From NCBI RefSeq assembly GCF_026914185.1, contig NC_070564.1:3348001-3412000 (forward strand): a stretch of DNA of 64,000 nucleotides, given 5' to 3'. Positions 21,058 to 31,700 of this stretch are shown in pieces (position 1 is the first letter of the stretch; every line of letters begins with the position of its first letter). Below the pieces are notes generated by a model. That model did no database searches. It worked only from the letters and a program-made list of their open reading frames with translations, and was not told where the DNA came from. A program made the position numbers and the translations under genes. Source of the stretch: Puccinia triticina (lineage: Eukaryota > Basidiomycota > Pucciniomycetes > Pucciniales > Pucciniaceae).

Positions 21058-21073
21058 CATTATCAGTACGGTA
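21058..21073 (+). promoter_or_regulatory. Candidate primer-binding site of Copia-B
   Basis: CATTATCAGTACGGTA follows the LTR end directly and equals the Copia-A site. Confidence 0.6.
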
Positions 21074-21149
21074 AAACCACAAGCAAAATCACCAGCAGAA
21101 ATGAAATCAGCCTCTGAGACCAAGTGATATTGATTAAACAACAAGAACT

Positions 21150-21650
21150 ACGCAACATGGGCCACCATGATGTGTGCCAAAATGTACAGCCTTGGATGTT
21201 TACCTCTTATCAAGAGAGAAACAGTCACCAACATTGACGACAACAATATGAAGCTGTATGTGCTCATCATGAAGCATCTTGATGAGGAACATATAGCCAT
21301 AGTCAATAGTGAATTTGGAAAAGAAAAAGAAGGGAAGGGCCTCAAATTATGGGAGCTCTTCAAAAAGAAATATGCAGGAAGCAAAGCTCACCACCAAATG
21401 TTAGCGTTAGGAGAATTCATCGACCTCAAGTTCAAGGAAACAAAAGAATTTGTCAAGGAAATATGGAACAGAATCAGCAAGATTTGTACATCCGGACTTG
21501 ATGTCAAGGAACAAGTCATGGCTCTATTAATACTGAAAAAACTACCCAAAGAGTTTGAGTTGTTAGTTTGTATTGTCATACAAGATAGCAGTAATTTAAA
21601 AACCAAAGACGTTATCTACAAGATTGAAAAACTACCTACAGTTTAATTTA
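21150..21650 (+). pseudogene. Copia-B gag
   Basis: This is the copia gag fold (UBN2-like). Visible are KLYVLIMKHLDEEHIAIV, KLWELFKKKYAG, FIDLKFKETKEFVKEIW and LLILKKLPKEFE. The frame breaks near 21630, and the zinc knuckle continues in the next frame. No good ATG is seen at the start: the first Met codons of the frame lie at 21167-21172. Confidence 0.75.
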
Positions 21651-23255
21651 AAGAAGACCAACATTAAGGTCGCCATGGTTGGGCAACAACAAACACCGAA
21701 GAAAAACGGAAAATGTTACAACTGTGATATAATTGGCCATTCGGCCAAAGAATGCCAAAAGCCCTGGACCAACTACAAATATGCCCCACCCAGAGCAAAC
21801 ATTAGCAAGAGCAACTCTATTAGTGTGTCATTTGTTGCTGTTGAAGAAGAAGAAATAGAGCATCAAGAGGATCAAGAAATAAGCTTCTACGACCCCGTTG
21901 CCACCAAAATAGAAATTTTTGGAGACCTTGGAACTGACGGTTATTACAATAAATTTGGGAGAGTAAACAATAACACCAACCAAGCCATGACGGGAATTGT
22001 TTCCGCACACAACGCTATCATTTCGTCTGATTCAATTATCTTGGACTCCAGTGCTTTGGACCACATGTTCAACAAGAGAAGTGATTTCACTAACTATGAC
22101 GGAAAGGTAGAAATTGGTGAAGTAGGGAGAAGCATCAAAATAGTTGGAAAAGGCAATGTTGTACTTACTGCCAACAATAATACTGTCACCTTGCGCAATG
22201 CATACCATTTCCCTTTGTTGCCGTATTGCTTGCTTTCACAAACCTCCTTGTGGAATGGAGGCGCACAAATCAGTAAGACAAAGGGAAACAGTTTTGAGGT
22301 AAAAATTCAAGGAAAGAAGTTATTCAATGGAAAGATAAGCAACCGCTTACCCTTTCCAAACCTAGATCGCAAACAAAACATATGCCAACTCAGCTTAGAA
22401 GAACACAAGCGAATGGGACACCCAGGAGGCCAGAATAATTGTGATGCATGCCGCTTAGGCAAGCAAACAAGACAGCCTTTCTCAAAACAGCGTGAACAAA
22501 CAAACATAGCGGGAGGAGAGCTATTGGAGGACGTTGTTGGACCAATAACACCAGTATTGCTTGGCGGAGCACAATATTTTTTGACCATTGTTGATACTGC
22601 TAGCCAATATGCATGGATTAAAATTTTGAAGGTCAAAAGCCAGGCAGAAGACAAGCTCAGAAAGGTTGTAAATCAGATCAAGAATAAACTAGAAAAACAA
22701 GTCAAGAGAATTATCACAGATGGAGGCGGCAAGTTTGTGAACCAAGACATGGCAAAATGGGTGGGAGAAAAGGGAATCTCTCACCTTATTACAACAAGAA
22801 ACACCCCTCAGCACAATGGAACCGCTGAGAGAATGAATCATACCATAATGGGAAAGGCACGCACCATTAGGATTGACTCGGGACTACCCAAGGAATTAGG
22901 GGCTAAATTAGTATCTACTGCTGTATTTCTTTACAACCAAAACCAGAAAACAACCCATACTTACATATGTGGGGTGCAGAACCAAAACTGGATAATATCT
23001 GACCGGTTGGATCAGATGTACTGTATAGTATCCACCACTTTGAAAGAGTGGGAAAAATGAATCCTTGATGTGTAAAAGGCGTTCTGATTGGTTTTGACAA
23101 AGAGATGAAGTTGTATTGAGTTTGGAACCCAGAGCTAAGAAAAATCATACAATCTAGGGATGTTGTCTTCTGCGTTGTGGATGACTACATTGGAGAAATA
23201 TTCACTGACGAGTTCAAAGCCAAACCAGAAGTAACGGTTGATCAAGCTGTGAATA
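21651..23255 (+). pseudogene. Copia-B zinc knuckle, protease and integrase
   Basis: The zinc knuckle CYNCDIIGHSAKEC lies at about 21717-21758. The protease motif is ILDSSALDHM near 22040. The pre-integrase zinc region is HKRMGHPGGQNNCDACRLGK near 22405-22460. The integrase core has DVVGPITP, IVDTASQY, ITDGGGKF and TPQHNGTAERMN (22520-22840). Near 22965 the frame slips by one base and continues as WGAEPKLDNI and onward to 23255 with TGA stops at 23000, 23066 and 23117, two at positions where copia elements have conserved Arg. Inactive. Confidence 0.8.
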
Positions 23256-23262
23256 GTCCAAC

Positions 23263-23712
23263 CAACAGTGGGCCGCTACGCTACACTACGCTACAAGGCC
23301 ACTTAGCGTTAGCGTAGCGGCAAAAAGCGCCCGCCCATTTTGAGTAGCGTTAGCGCACTGTTAGCGCCGCTACGCTGAGCTACGTTTCAGCAGCGCTAAC
23401 AGGGCGCCAATTGTTTGTTAGTGTTAGCGCGCCGCTACAGTCACTACGCTGCGCTACAGCGCTTTTAGCGGAAAAAAAGGCATTTTTTCAGCTAAAAGCA
23501 CTGTGGTGCACCGTAGCGCGCCCTCTTTTGCGCCCTGCGTGTGTAGCGTTAGCGCAATTGCGCGCATCTGCGCTAACCCTACGCTAACAGCTAAATTAGC
23601 TGCGCTCCCTTTGCGCCTAGCGTTAGTGCAGAGAAGGTGCAATCCGCTAATGCTACGCTAAAATTTAGCGGAATTCGGCTACGCTACGGTTAGCGTAGCT
23701 GGCCCACCTTTG
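23263..23712. mobile_element. 450-bp hAT-like MITE, 7-bp direct repeat GTCCAAC
   Basis: The ends CAACAGTGGGCC and GGCCCACCTTTG are inverse with two mismatches, flanked by GTCCAAC at 23256-23262 and 23713-23719. Skipping 23263-23719 rejoins Copia-B in frame (QAVNSP then TLTTNQ). The interior is a run of GCTACGCT/AGCGTAGC and TTAGCG motifs. The ends resemble those of the hAT at 26991-31126 (CAACGGTGGGTA). Confidence 0.75.
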
Positions 23713-23719
23713 GTCCAAC

Positions 23720-25543
23720 ACTGACTACAAATCAAGAGGGGGACAACATAGATAAAGAACCAGTGATTGTTAGTCAGTGCGAACCCAAGAACAACCGGAT
23801 CAGTTCAAGAAATAAGAAACCAGTTGAAAGATATGGTAACTGGATCTCATATCTAGCAGTCAAACAAATAGAAAAAAGTGAAAATGGGGACAATTTACCT
23901 TATGAAGCTTTGGCCATGCAAACTTTTGTAAAAGAAATTGACATCGTTCCTGATAGCTTCAAAACCGCGCAGCAGTCAAATGATTGGCCTGCTTGGAGAA
24001 AGCCCATTTTCACCGAGCTTGACTCAATTATTGAGAATGGTGTATTTGAAATCGTTCCTAAAGCAAGCCGGGATAAAACAAAAACACTAATTAATAGCCG
24101 GTGGGTACTGAACAAGAAATTCAACACAGACGGAACACTAAAAAGGTACAAGGCAAGATGTGTAGCAAGAGGATTTAAACAAAAGGAAGGAATTGACTAC
24201 AAGGAAACCTTCTCACCAACTGGACGACTAAGCACAATGCAATACATACTTTACTATGCAGTGCAGAGAAAAATCAAACCACGACAGGCGGACTTTGTCA
24301 CCACATACCTAAACTCTAAACTGGAAGATGAAGAAGCGGTATACATTAGCTTACCTGAAGGGTTTGTTGAATGGCTCCAAGAAACCAAACAAGAAGCTTA
24401 CACAATGGAACTGGCAAGGTCACTTATTGACAAACCAGAAGGATATGTGGTGAAACTTAAGAAAACATTGTATGGGCTGAAGCAGGCAGCAAGGGGGTGG
24501 TACACCACCATGACAGATTGGTTTGTCAAAAACGGATAACAAATAAGCGACGCCGATCCATGCTTGTTCATCTCAAACATGGGTTATCTAGCCTTTGCGT
24601 GGTTGGATGACTTGATCCTGGTAGGAGGGAACACAGAAGAGCTCATTAGCAAGTTAGGAAAAGACTTCAAAATCAAAGACTTGGGATTTGCACAACACAT
24701 ACTTGGCATGAAAATTGAATACCTAACGGATGACAGAATGTTCATAAATCAGGAAAATTACATTAAAAACTTAGTCGAGGAATATGGCCTGGAAGACGGT
24801 AAGACGACCGGTACACCAATGCAGGCCAACATCAAAATGATAAAATCAACTGAGGAAGAAAGTAAAGCTTTCAAAGAAAAAACCCTTGATTACCAATCAG
24901 CAATAGGGTCATTAAACTACCTTTCTCAATGCACTAGGCCAGATATAACCTACGTTTTTGGAAAGCTATCACAATTTTTGGAGAACCCAAACAACACACA
25001 CTGGTGCACGTTCAAGAGGGTTGTCAGATACTTAAAAGAAACACAAGACTGGGGATTGCTGTACCAACCTAATAGCGGTCATGAAATTGTTGGGTATGTT
25101 GATTCAAGCTGGGCCAAAGACAAACAAAGCCTATTGACAAGTGGCTATAATTTCTTGTGCGGAAGCGGCCTAGTTTTGTGGAGAAGTAAGAAGTTAGGTG
25201 GACCAAGCTCATCATCTACCAAGGCTGAATACTGGGCATATCTATCAGCGTCACAAGAAGCTCAATGGTTTCAAAAGCTCACTTTTGACGTACACCGCCA
25301 CGTTCCAGAAAAGACAATGATACGGTCCGATAACCAAGGGGCAATTCAATTGGCAAAGAATCCTGTTTTCCATGCAAGAACAAAACACATTGGTGTCCAT
25401 TTCAATTTCACTAAGGATTTAGTGGTCAACAGGGAAATCAAAATCAAATACGTACCGACTGAAGACATGATTGCCAATATCTTCACAAAAGCATTAGACC
25501 GCAAAAGAAACATGAAATTCTTGTTGATGATGGGACTCCTGCT
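23720..25543 (+). pseudogene. Copia-B reverse transcriptase and RNase H
   Basis: RT shows WPAWRKPIFTELDSI, INSRWVLNKKFN, YKARCVARGFKQKEGIDY, ETFSPTGRL and LKKTLYGLKQAARGWY. A TAA at 24537-24539 interrupts, and the same frame continues with ISDADPCLF and the catalytic box as AWLDDLIL (YVDD in most copia). RNase H follows with VGYVDSSWAKD, SSSTKAEYWA, RSDNQGAIQLA, ARTKHIGVHFNF and the terminal DMIANIFTKALDR. The frame runs on into the 3' LTR. One TAA is the only stop between about 23720 and 25543. Confidence 0.85.
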
Positions 25544-25558
25544 GCTATTGATGATTGA

Positions 25559-25576
25559 GCCAAGAGCAAGGGGGTG
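25559..25576 (+). promoter_or_regulatory. Polypurine tract of Copia-B
   Basis: GCCAAGAGCAAGGGGGTG abuts the 3' LTR start, the usual plus-strand primer position. Confidence 0.65.
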
Positions 25577-26228
25577 TGTTGAACAGATAGCTGCTGCTAA
25601 TCTGTGTGTGCTCTCACCCCAATCACTCAACAAAATATCACAAGAAGTATCACAGAAAGCAAAACCGGTTCGAGCATCCGAACTCAAGATAGATGACCCC
25701 CGACTACCTGAGCTCCAGGCTACCAAACATGCAGAGCATGTGAGGCTAGCTCTCAGCTATCAAAGAAAGCAATACAATCAACAAAAAGCTACTTGTCAGG
25801 GAAAAAGCACCAGCACAGAGCTTGCACAGCTCATAGATGCTAATGCAAAAGTAATCATGGACAATGCTAAAGCAGCATTCAGATTGAATGCGCGTAAGAG
25901 GAAAGCATTGCTTGCTGAGCACTCAGCAAGCAAGAAGCAACAAGTAACACTTGGAAAGTACAGGTTGAAAGCTCACTGAAAAGGCCAGCATACTCAAATG
26001 CTTTGATAGGAGAGGTGGACCCTCTGGACAAGTCCACACCCACCAATGGTGGGCATTAGCATAAATAGACCATGTTCATTGGCCAAGTTGTATTTTTCCT
26101 TTTTATCTCTTATCATGATCATCATTAAACACCTCATTGTATATACAATCACAATCTCATAGTCTGGTAGCCTTTGCTGAACAGACTCAAGCAATAGAAC
26201 TAGAAACATTCAGCACATAAACTTAACA
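25577..26228 (+). repeat. Copia-B 3' LTR
   Basis: TGTTGAACAGATAGCTG to CATAAACTTAACA, 652 bp, aligned with the 5' LTR along its whole length. It holds the longer version at both indels (CTACTTGTCAGGG and GAGCACTCAGCAAGC). Confidence 0.85.
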
Positions 26229-26600
26229 AAAGGGTGGTCCCATAAATCAACACTGCTGTTTTGTTGTCAACTTTGTCAGAAGATGACACATTATCTTACA
26301 GTCAAGTGATGAATTGGGCTGATAAAGAAAGATGGACTCCTGTGCTTTGCAAAGAAAAGACTAATATGGAAAGTTACAAAGTCTGGGATGTTATTGATAA
26401 ATGGCAAACCAATAAACCTCTGAATTGCACATGGGTTTTCAAAATTAAACCTGAATCTTCAAACCAAGCAAAAGAATACAAGGCTAGACTCTGGGTGCAA
26501 GGAGTTAATGAAGTTTTTGGAAAAGATTATTGTTGGAATATATGCTTCAAGCTCCATTTGAGTGGCCAAGCTATATGATATGATTTCCAAAAAACCAACT

Positions 26601-26675
26601 GTGTGTTTAGCTCAGTGGTATAAGAGCAGCTCTCATGAATGTAGAAGGTTGTGGGTTTAAATCTCACAACACACA
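26601..26675 (+). tRNA. tRNA-like sequence (pseudo-tRNA or SINE head)
   Basis: 75 nt can be laid out with canonical spacing. There is a perfect 7-bp acceptor stem (GTGTGTT/AACACAC), D stem GCTC/GAGC with loop AGTGGTATAA, and T stem GTGGG/CTCAC with loop TTTAAAT. The anticodon stem has two mismatches, position 33 is A rather than T, and box B carries C-to-T changes. By position the anticodon would be TGA, but no long variable arm is present. It lies inside Copia-A RT with a 33-bp tandem duplication at its 3' side. A functional tRNA is unlikely. Confidence 0.5.
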
Positions 26676-26729
26676 ATTCTTTTCACCTGAGTAATCCCAC
26701 AACACACAATTCTTTTCACCTGAGTAATT
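26664..26729 (+). repeat. 33-bp tandem duplication after the tRNA-like sequence
   Basis: (T/C)CACAACACACAATTCTTTTCACCTGAGTAAT occurs twice in tandem, the first copy starting inside the tRNA-like acceptor arm. It may be the tail of a SINE or a repair scar. Confidence 0.7.
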
Positions 26730-26990
26730 TCAGCAACTATTGCTTTATGTTTGCTCTGACTGGGAAACTGGTCTCACTTTGATTTTTTATCACGTTCTCA
26801 CTTCAAAATAACTTTCAATTTCATCAAATTGATGTTAAATGTGCTTTTCTGAATGCTCCCATCAAAGAAAGAATAACACTCAATCCTCCTCCAGGCTTCA
26901 ATGTACCCTCTGGAAAGATTCTACTGGTTAAAAAGGCTCTCTATGGTTTGAAACAAGCGCCTAAGGGATGACACTTAACACTCTCCTCAT

Positions 26991-27230
26991 CAACGGTGGG
27001 TAGTTACCGTTACAGTAACGCGTAAAGTAGCGTTAAAGTAACGATTTTAGGTCCGTTACTGGTGTCGTTAGCAGTAACGGACCACAGTTACGGTATCCTC
27101 TCCGGATAGCTTTTTTTCTTTCTGTAAGGTACTTTATCTTGCAAGATAGCAAGTTATATATTTCTGCAGTTACAATATTGCACAGTTATTGCGTTAACTG
27201 TTACATGTAACGGAAGAAAATGAGAAAATG
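26991..27230. repeat. Subterminal GTTAC/GTAAC motif cluster of the hAT
   Basis: GTTAC, GTAAC and TAACG occur about fifteen times within 240 bp of the left end. A smaller cluster lies at the right end (31020-31115). Such clusters are transposase-binding regions in other hAT elements. Confidence 0.6.
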
Positions 27231-27267
27231 ACATAATATTAATTAAGAAGTGAAAATGGATGTGTGG

Positions 27268-30200
27268 CTATTTTTTTCGGGGAAGTAATGCATTGAAAGC
27301 TTCCCCGGCTGCTGCAAAATTGCCTGTCAGTGGTACTTCCTCCTGGAGCCACATGAGGCTACTGACACAGCGAGCCATGGTTGAGAGGATGAGGCGACCA
27401 CGGTTGCTGCTACACACATTGGCCGCTGCAGAGAATAATTGCTCGACTGCACACGAGCTTCCAGTTGATCCTAGATAGGCACGTGCCAAAATTGCCAGTG
27501 TCGGGTAAGTGGCATGATTAGCCTGAATAGTTTGAATGTTGTCAATGTTGGAGCATACACGGTGAAAAATAACAAGATGTGAATTACCTTCCACCATTTC
27601 AAAGATGTGCTCTTGTGATCTATTTCACCATCCTTGAAGGATAGCTCGGCTGAAAGGTAGGCTTCAATCTCTTGCGCCTGAGGACTCAGAGTGGGTTTGG
27701 CCATCCTTGAGGCCAGCCAGGCCCTAAGTGAGTTTGTTGGGTGAGACAGAGTCAATTGAGGGCTGTCAAGGACCTCCGCAGAAGTATCCGCTGTTCTGGT
27801 TGATTCAGTTTTTTTCTTGGCAATTTTGAATTTGACTTGAAGCAGCTTGAGACATCGGGCAACCTCAGGACTTTCTGAACCAAACGCTAGCTCAAAGAGA
27901 TGCATCCTGTAGCAGGGATGCATTATTGTAGCTATTATCAGAGTATCACATTCCATGGCTTCGTCCAAGTACTTGTTCACACGAGTGAACATTGCTTGAT
28001 ACATAGGGTAGAGCGCATCGGTCTCCTGAGATTTGTCAATCTTATCATCAAGAGATTCCTTCAGCTCCAAGTACTTTGGTAGGACGTGGGCGCCTGTGGA
28101 GGAGTTCCCTTCCATTTCCAAAGTAAGTTCAACAAAAACCTACACAAAAAAACCAATGTATTAATAATTTCAGAAAGCCAACACCTCAATGTTGTGCGAT
28201 GCAAAAACTGACCTCAAGCTCCCGGTTGAGACTGTCCAGTTCCTTCCAATCTTTTGGGAGGAAGTGTGCATTGCCAAAAATGTCTGATACTTCATCCATC
28301 TGATCGTCTTTGAGCAAGCGGTCAATCACATCAAGGGCGTCAATAGCTTTTTGGTAACTCTGACAGCGAATATTCCACCGGATTCCGTATCCCCCAATCA
28401 AAGGCGCCACATTTATTCCCAGCTTTTGAGCAGTTAGATCAAAGTTTGAGTGCTGCGCTGCTGAGCAAGTGATCTGTTTAATAACCAAATCAAGCTTTTG
28501 AAAAAATTCAAATGGAATTGAGTTTCTTGATTCAACTTTGGAGATGTACATGGATAAGAAATCGCACCTTCTCAATAAGTTCATGAAGCTTCTTGGTGCT
28601 TGAGTGTATCAAACTAGCCGCATTCTCTTGATTGGGGTCAATGTCATCGGGATCAGGACCTCCAGTTGGTGTGATTTCTTCACCTGCGTTCCCATAGTCA
28701 CTGTCTGAGTCAAAAGCAAGATCGATCTGATTTGGGACTTTCTTTCTAGCGCGCCCAACCGCTTCTGGTTCGCCAGGGGGTGGTTCAAACCCAGGCTCAT
28801 CCTCATTGTGTTCCGTCAGCCTACCAAGGACCGGGAAGAATCCCAAAACTGATTCCTTGGCTTTCCTTGGTGGGAGTGTCTTGAGAGACAGGGCTCAAAG
28901 CCCAGCATTAACAATCAAGGCCAGCTTGTGGCAAAAACACCGAATGTGCATGGTTGAGGGATCCCACGAGTCTGGTTCAATTCCCTGTTGGTCATCGTTA
29001 AACAGCTCATACATGCGACTGGCCATTGTATTATTGTTAGATCCAGAGTCCGTGGTCTGGGCCAACATGTATAAAACCACTTTACACAATAAGCACTTGA
29101 ACTGGTGTTGATTCTACAGATGCAAAGAAAGGACTTATCTTTTTGTAAAGCTTCTTTTTCTTCAGAACCTCGGCTATTGGCCGCGCAAGGAGGTGTCCAC
29201 GGTGTTTCCAAGGTATCATCTTGAGGCACAAGTGGCACACAACATACTCCCAATTGGAGTCGACGTAAGCAACCGCCGCACCAACGAAAGCAAAACGATT
29301 CCCCTTTGTTGTCCAAACATCGTGTATGAGGGTGAATTTGGTGTCCAAATTCTGCGGGTTTGGGTAAGTGATCATGAGTTCAAACACAAATTCATTTGAG
29401 GTACAGGTTCAAACTCACATTCAACTCGGTGAAGACATGTAACTTCAGCATACTGTACAGTTTTTTTGATTCATCAGCCAACCATTGTTGACCATAGAGC
29501 ACGGCTTTGAGATTTGCGTAGAGGAATGCGGCCCAAAGATGGGGATCTTGCAACCGTGACCATGGAAGGGCTTGACGCACTTGCCAAATCATCAGCATCT
29601 GATTGAGTACCTGGTTGACAAATGTTGGTTTAACTTCGAGAAAGCCCGCAATTCCAGATTGTTTAGCTTCGCCAGGTTTGAGCTGAGAATCCACGAGTTT
29701 TTTCTCAGCAACAGAAGGCGGTAATTTGGCGCCTAACTTTTTAGCCAGGTTGCGGTTGATGCAGCCTTTTGCATTCTTACCCGCTTGCGTGGAGCCGTCG
29801 CGATGGGCCCACAAGTTACCTTTAGTTGTCTCATGTGCTCGATAGTTTCCCTTACACCATTTGCACTTGTGGTTGATTGGCTCTGTGGACTTGTCTGTTG
29901 GCTTTGAGGTCGGGGCCTCAAAGAAATCCAGGATGTTGTCAAACTCGTCCTTCTTGGCAATCCTTGCTTGCCGCTTAATCTCAATCAATTTGTTTTCGCT
30001 AAGCTGGTTGTAGTCATGGCCTTCATCCTCACCCTGTAGAAAATAATATTTCACCAATCAGAATTTATACATGATCCAGAAATGATATTATATTCTCATT
30101 CCTGCTTACTTTGGATGGTACATCGTTGGGGGCGCTGGACTTCTTCTTTTTCTTGATGGGCTTGCTTCCAGATGGTTTATTCTTTGCGGATGACTCTCCG

Positions 30201-30493
30201 GAGGTGGAAATCCTGGGCTGACTTGACTTCTTTGCGTTCTTCTTGCCTTTTGATTTTGCTTGGCTTTGAACGTTTGATTGGCCGGACTCCGAAGAAGCAA
30301 CAGCTGGGCGCTTTTTATTGGGAGCTCGGTTAATGCTAACACGAGAATCTGACAATGGCCTCACCATATTGGGTGCGATTGCAATGGATGAGGCGCGGCT
30401 GGAACGGCGAAGCTGCGACTGTTGAGAGTGATCGGTCGCGTATTTGTTATCCTCATCCTCCTCAGAATCTCGATTTTCTGCTGCTGGGGGCAT
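27268..30493 (-). pseudogene. hAT transposase gene, about seven exons
   Basis: hAT transposases cut and paste DNA through a D-D-E RNase H fold. Exon 1 (30493-30110) encodes a basic low-complexity N-terminus. Introns with GT..AG ends lie at 30034-30109, 29352-29418, 28474-28566, 28140-28212 and 27523-27587. Exon 2 holds a BED-type zinc finger (CKWCKGNYRAHETTKGNLWAH). Exon 3 carries LIHDVWTTKGNRFAF, and the following exon TTDSGSNNNTMA and CFCHKLALIVNAG. The last exon has the dimerisation motif SCAVEQLFSAAANVCSS. A TGA at 28895-28897 interrupts the frame, and the donor after KLYKK reads ATAAGT instead of GTAAGT. Otherwise the exons are open. Confidence 0.8.
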
Positions 30494-30594
30494 TTCAGGT
30501 GCTGGTGAGAAAGTAAGCTAGAAAAGGGAGGCGTTAGTGCCTTTACAAAGGAGAGCAAATGGGTGAAACTGAGGGGGGGACTCGTACTTCTGAC

Positions 30595-30930
30595 AGTACA
30601 ACTCAACAAAATGGACTGGTTGGCGTGCAACCCCTGTCACTGACACCCCAATAAAAATGTGTGTCTAGGGATGGCCTCTGGTGCCCGTTCGCGGGTACCC
30701 ATGCCTGTGTCCTACTAGTAGCACAGTCGTACTGTCGGATTTCACAAAATCCAACAGTACAACTCAACAGTAGCACAGCCGTACTGTCGGATTGCGCGTA
30801 ATTCGACAGTACGAGCGCTGAGTAGGCAAATATTCCCGCGGAGTGCGCACTGCAGGATTTCGTGAAATCCGCAGCCCCGCTCAGTGGCAGAAACAGGCGG
30901 GTACCCGGGCTGGATATCGATTTTTAACAA
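30595..30930. repeat. Short direct and inverted repeats at the 5' side of the transposase gene
   Basis: GACAGTACAACTCAACA and ACAGTACAACTCAACA occur at 30595 and 30753. CCGTACTGTCGGATT occurs twice (near 30728 and 30780). GGATTTCGTGAAATCC (near 30853) is a palindrome. GCGGGTACCC occurs at both ends of the block (30690 and 30898), so it may be a small inserted element. Confidence 0.5.
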
Positions 30931-31133
30931 TATTCAGCGTTATCCAGCGCAAAATTCAGTTACTATATCCATTTCCAGCTGAAAAATATATAATTACACG
31001 TTACAATACTTGAGCGGGCAAAATTTAAACGTTACTGTTAGCGATAACGATGGCAATAGTAACGGCGGGTAGTTACTATACAAAAATCCATCAGATATTG
31101 TAAAGTAAAGTAACTACCCACCGTTGTCCTCAT

Positions 31134-31700
31134 GGTTGTTATCCATTGGCTTCAATAGTAGCTATGCTGAACCCTGCGTTTTCTGGTTTTCAAATACTTT
31201 GCTCTATATTCATGTGGATAACATTGCAATATTCAGCCCAGAACCAGAAATATTCAAGAATCCAATTTGCAAAAGATTCAAGACTCAATGATTGTATTTC
31301 TCATTCAAGGAGCAGACACGTACACACAACTAGAGAGCCCCCTTCACAAGATCCAGAGGGGGCCTAAAATTGTTTAACATACAAAACACAAGAACTGAAC
31401 ATGTGAAATGGACAGTGGACAGGAGACTGGGAGCTTTACTGGGGACTGGATAATTTACTGGGGACTGGGGACTGGGGACTGGAGACAGAACGCTTTACTG
31501 GGGACTGGGCACTGGAAAATTTACTGGGGACTGGGGACAGTAGGGGAATGTGTGCAAACAGAGAGACAGATATTCTACCAAACTCATCTGATGTTGGCAG
31601 AGTTTCTAACAAAATCAATTGGAAGAACTTTGATCTTTAAATTCCTCAGAGTTCTTTGAGCAGGTATGCCCCCACCCTAGTGGTTTGGTGCATGGGGGTG
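31134..31700 (+). pseudogene. Copia-A RT end and RNase H relic
   Basis: RT resumes with WLLSIGFNSSYAEPCVFWF and a catalytic box decayed to YIHVDNIAIF (YVDD expected). Most of RNase H is missing or replaced by a GGGGACTGG repeat. The terminal motif HLMLAEFLTKSIGR is at 31585-31625. The purine tract GCATGGGGGTG (31690-31700) precedes the 3' LTR. Confidence 0.7.
31411..31545 (+). repeat. GGGGACTGG minisatellite
   Basis: Short units of TACTGGGGACTGG and GGGGACTGG repeat about ten times inside the Copia-A RNase H region, replacing coding sequence. Confidence 0.75.

Larger units (their letters stand above)
20433..26228 (+). mobile_element. Copia-B: complete Ty1/copia retrotransposon nested in Copia-A
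   Basis: LTRs at 20433-21057 and 25577-26228 bracket gag, protease, integrase, RT and RNase H. Flanking AAAGC (20428-20432) and AAAGG (26229-26233) are a 5-bp duplication with one change. Copia-A integrase ends on its left and Copia-A RT begins on its right. A hAT-like MITE (23263-23712) interrupts it. The LTRs differ by indels and many substitutions, so it is not recent. Confidence 0.85.
26233..26983 (+). pseudogene. Copia-A reverse transcriptase, first part, interrupted by a tRNA-like insert
   Basis: Copia-A resumes after Copia-B with SYSQVMNWADKERWTPVLC and CTWVFKIKPESSNQAKEYKA (26285-26500). After the tRNA-like insertion it continues with FSNYCFMFALTG, QIDVKCAFLNAPIKERI and ALYGLKQAPKG (26735-26970), where a TGA replaces the usual Trp. 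It then reaches the hAT insertion. Together the pieces cover RT motifs 1-4. Confidence 0.75.
26991..31126 (-). mobile_element. 4.1-kb hAT transposon, 7-bp direct repeat TCCTCAT
   Basis: The ends CAACGGTGGGTAGTTAC and GTAACTACCCACCGTTG are perfect 17-bp inverse copies. The flanks are TCCTCAT at 26984-26990 and 31127-31133. Skipping the element and one flank copy rejoins Copia-A RT in frame (HLTLSS then WLLSIGF), which fixes the boundaries. The element carries one multi-exon hAT transposase gene on the minus strand. hAT elements normally make 8-bp duplications; here only 7 bp agree. Confidence 0.85.

Noticed and set aside
26601..26675. Functional tRNA-Ser (TGA anticodon)
   Set aside because: Anticodon stem has two mismatches, position 33 is not T, box B is damaged, no long variable arm, and it lies inside a retrotransposon frame.
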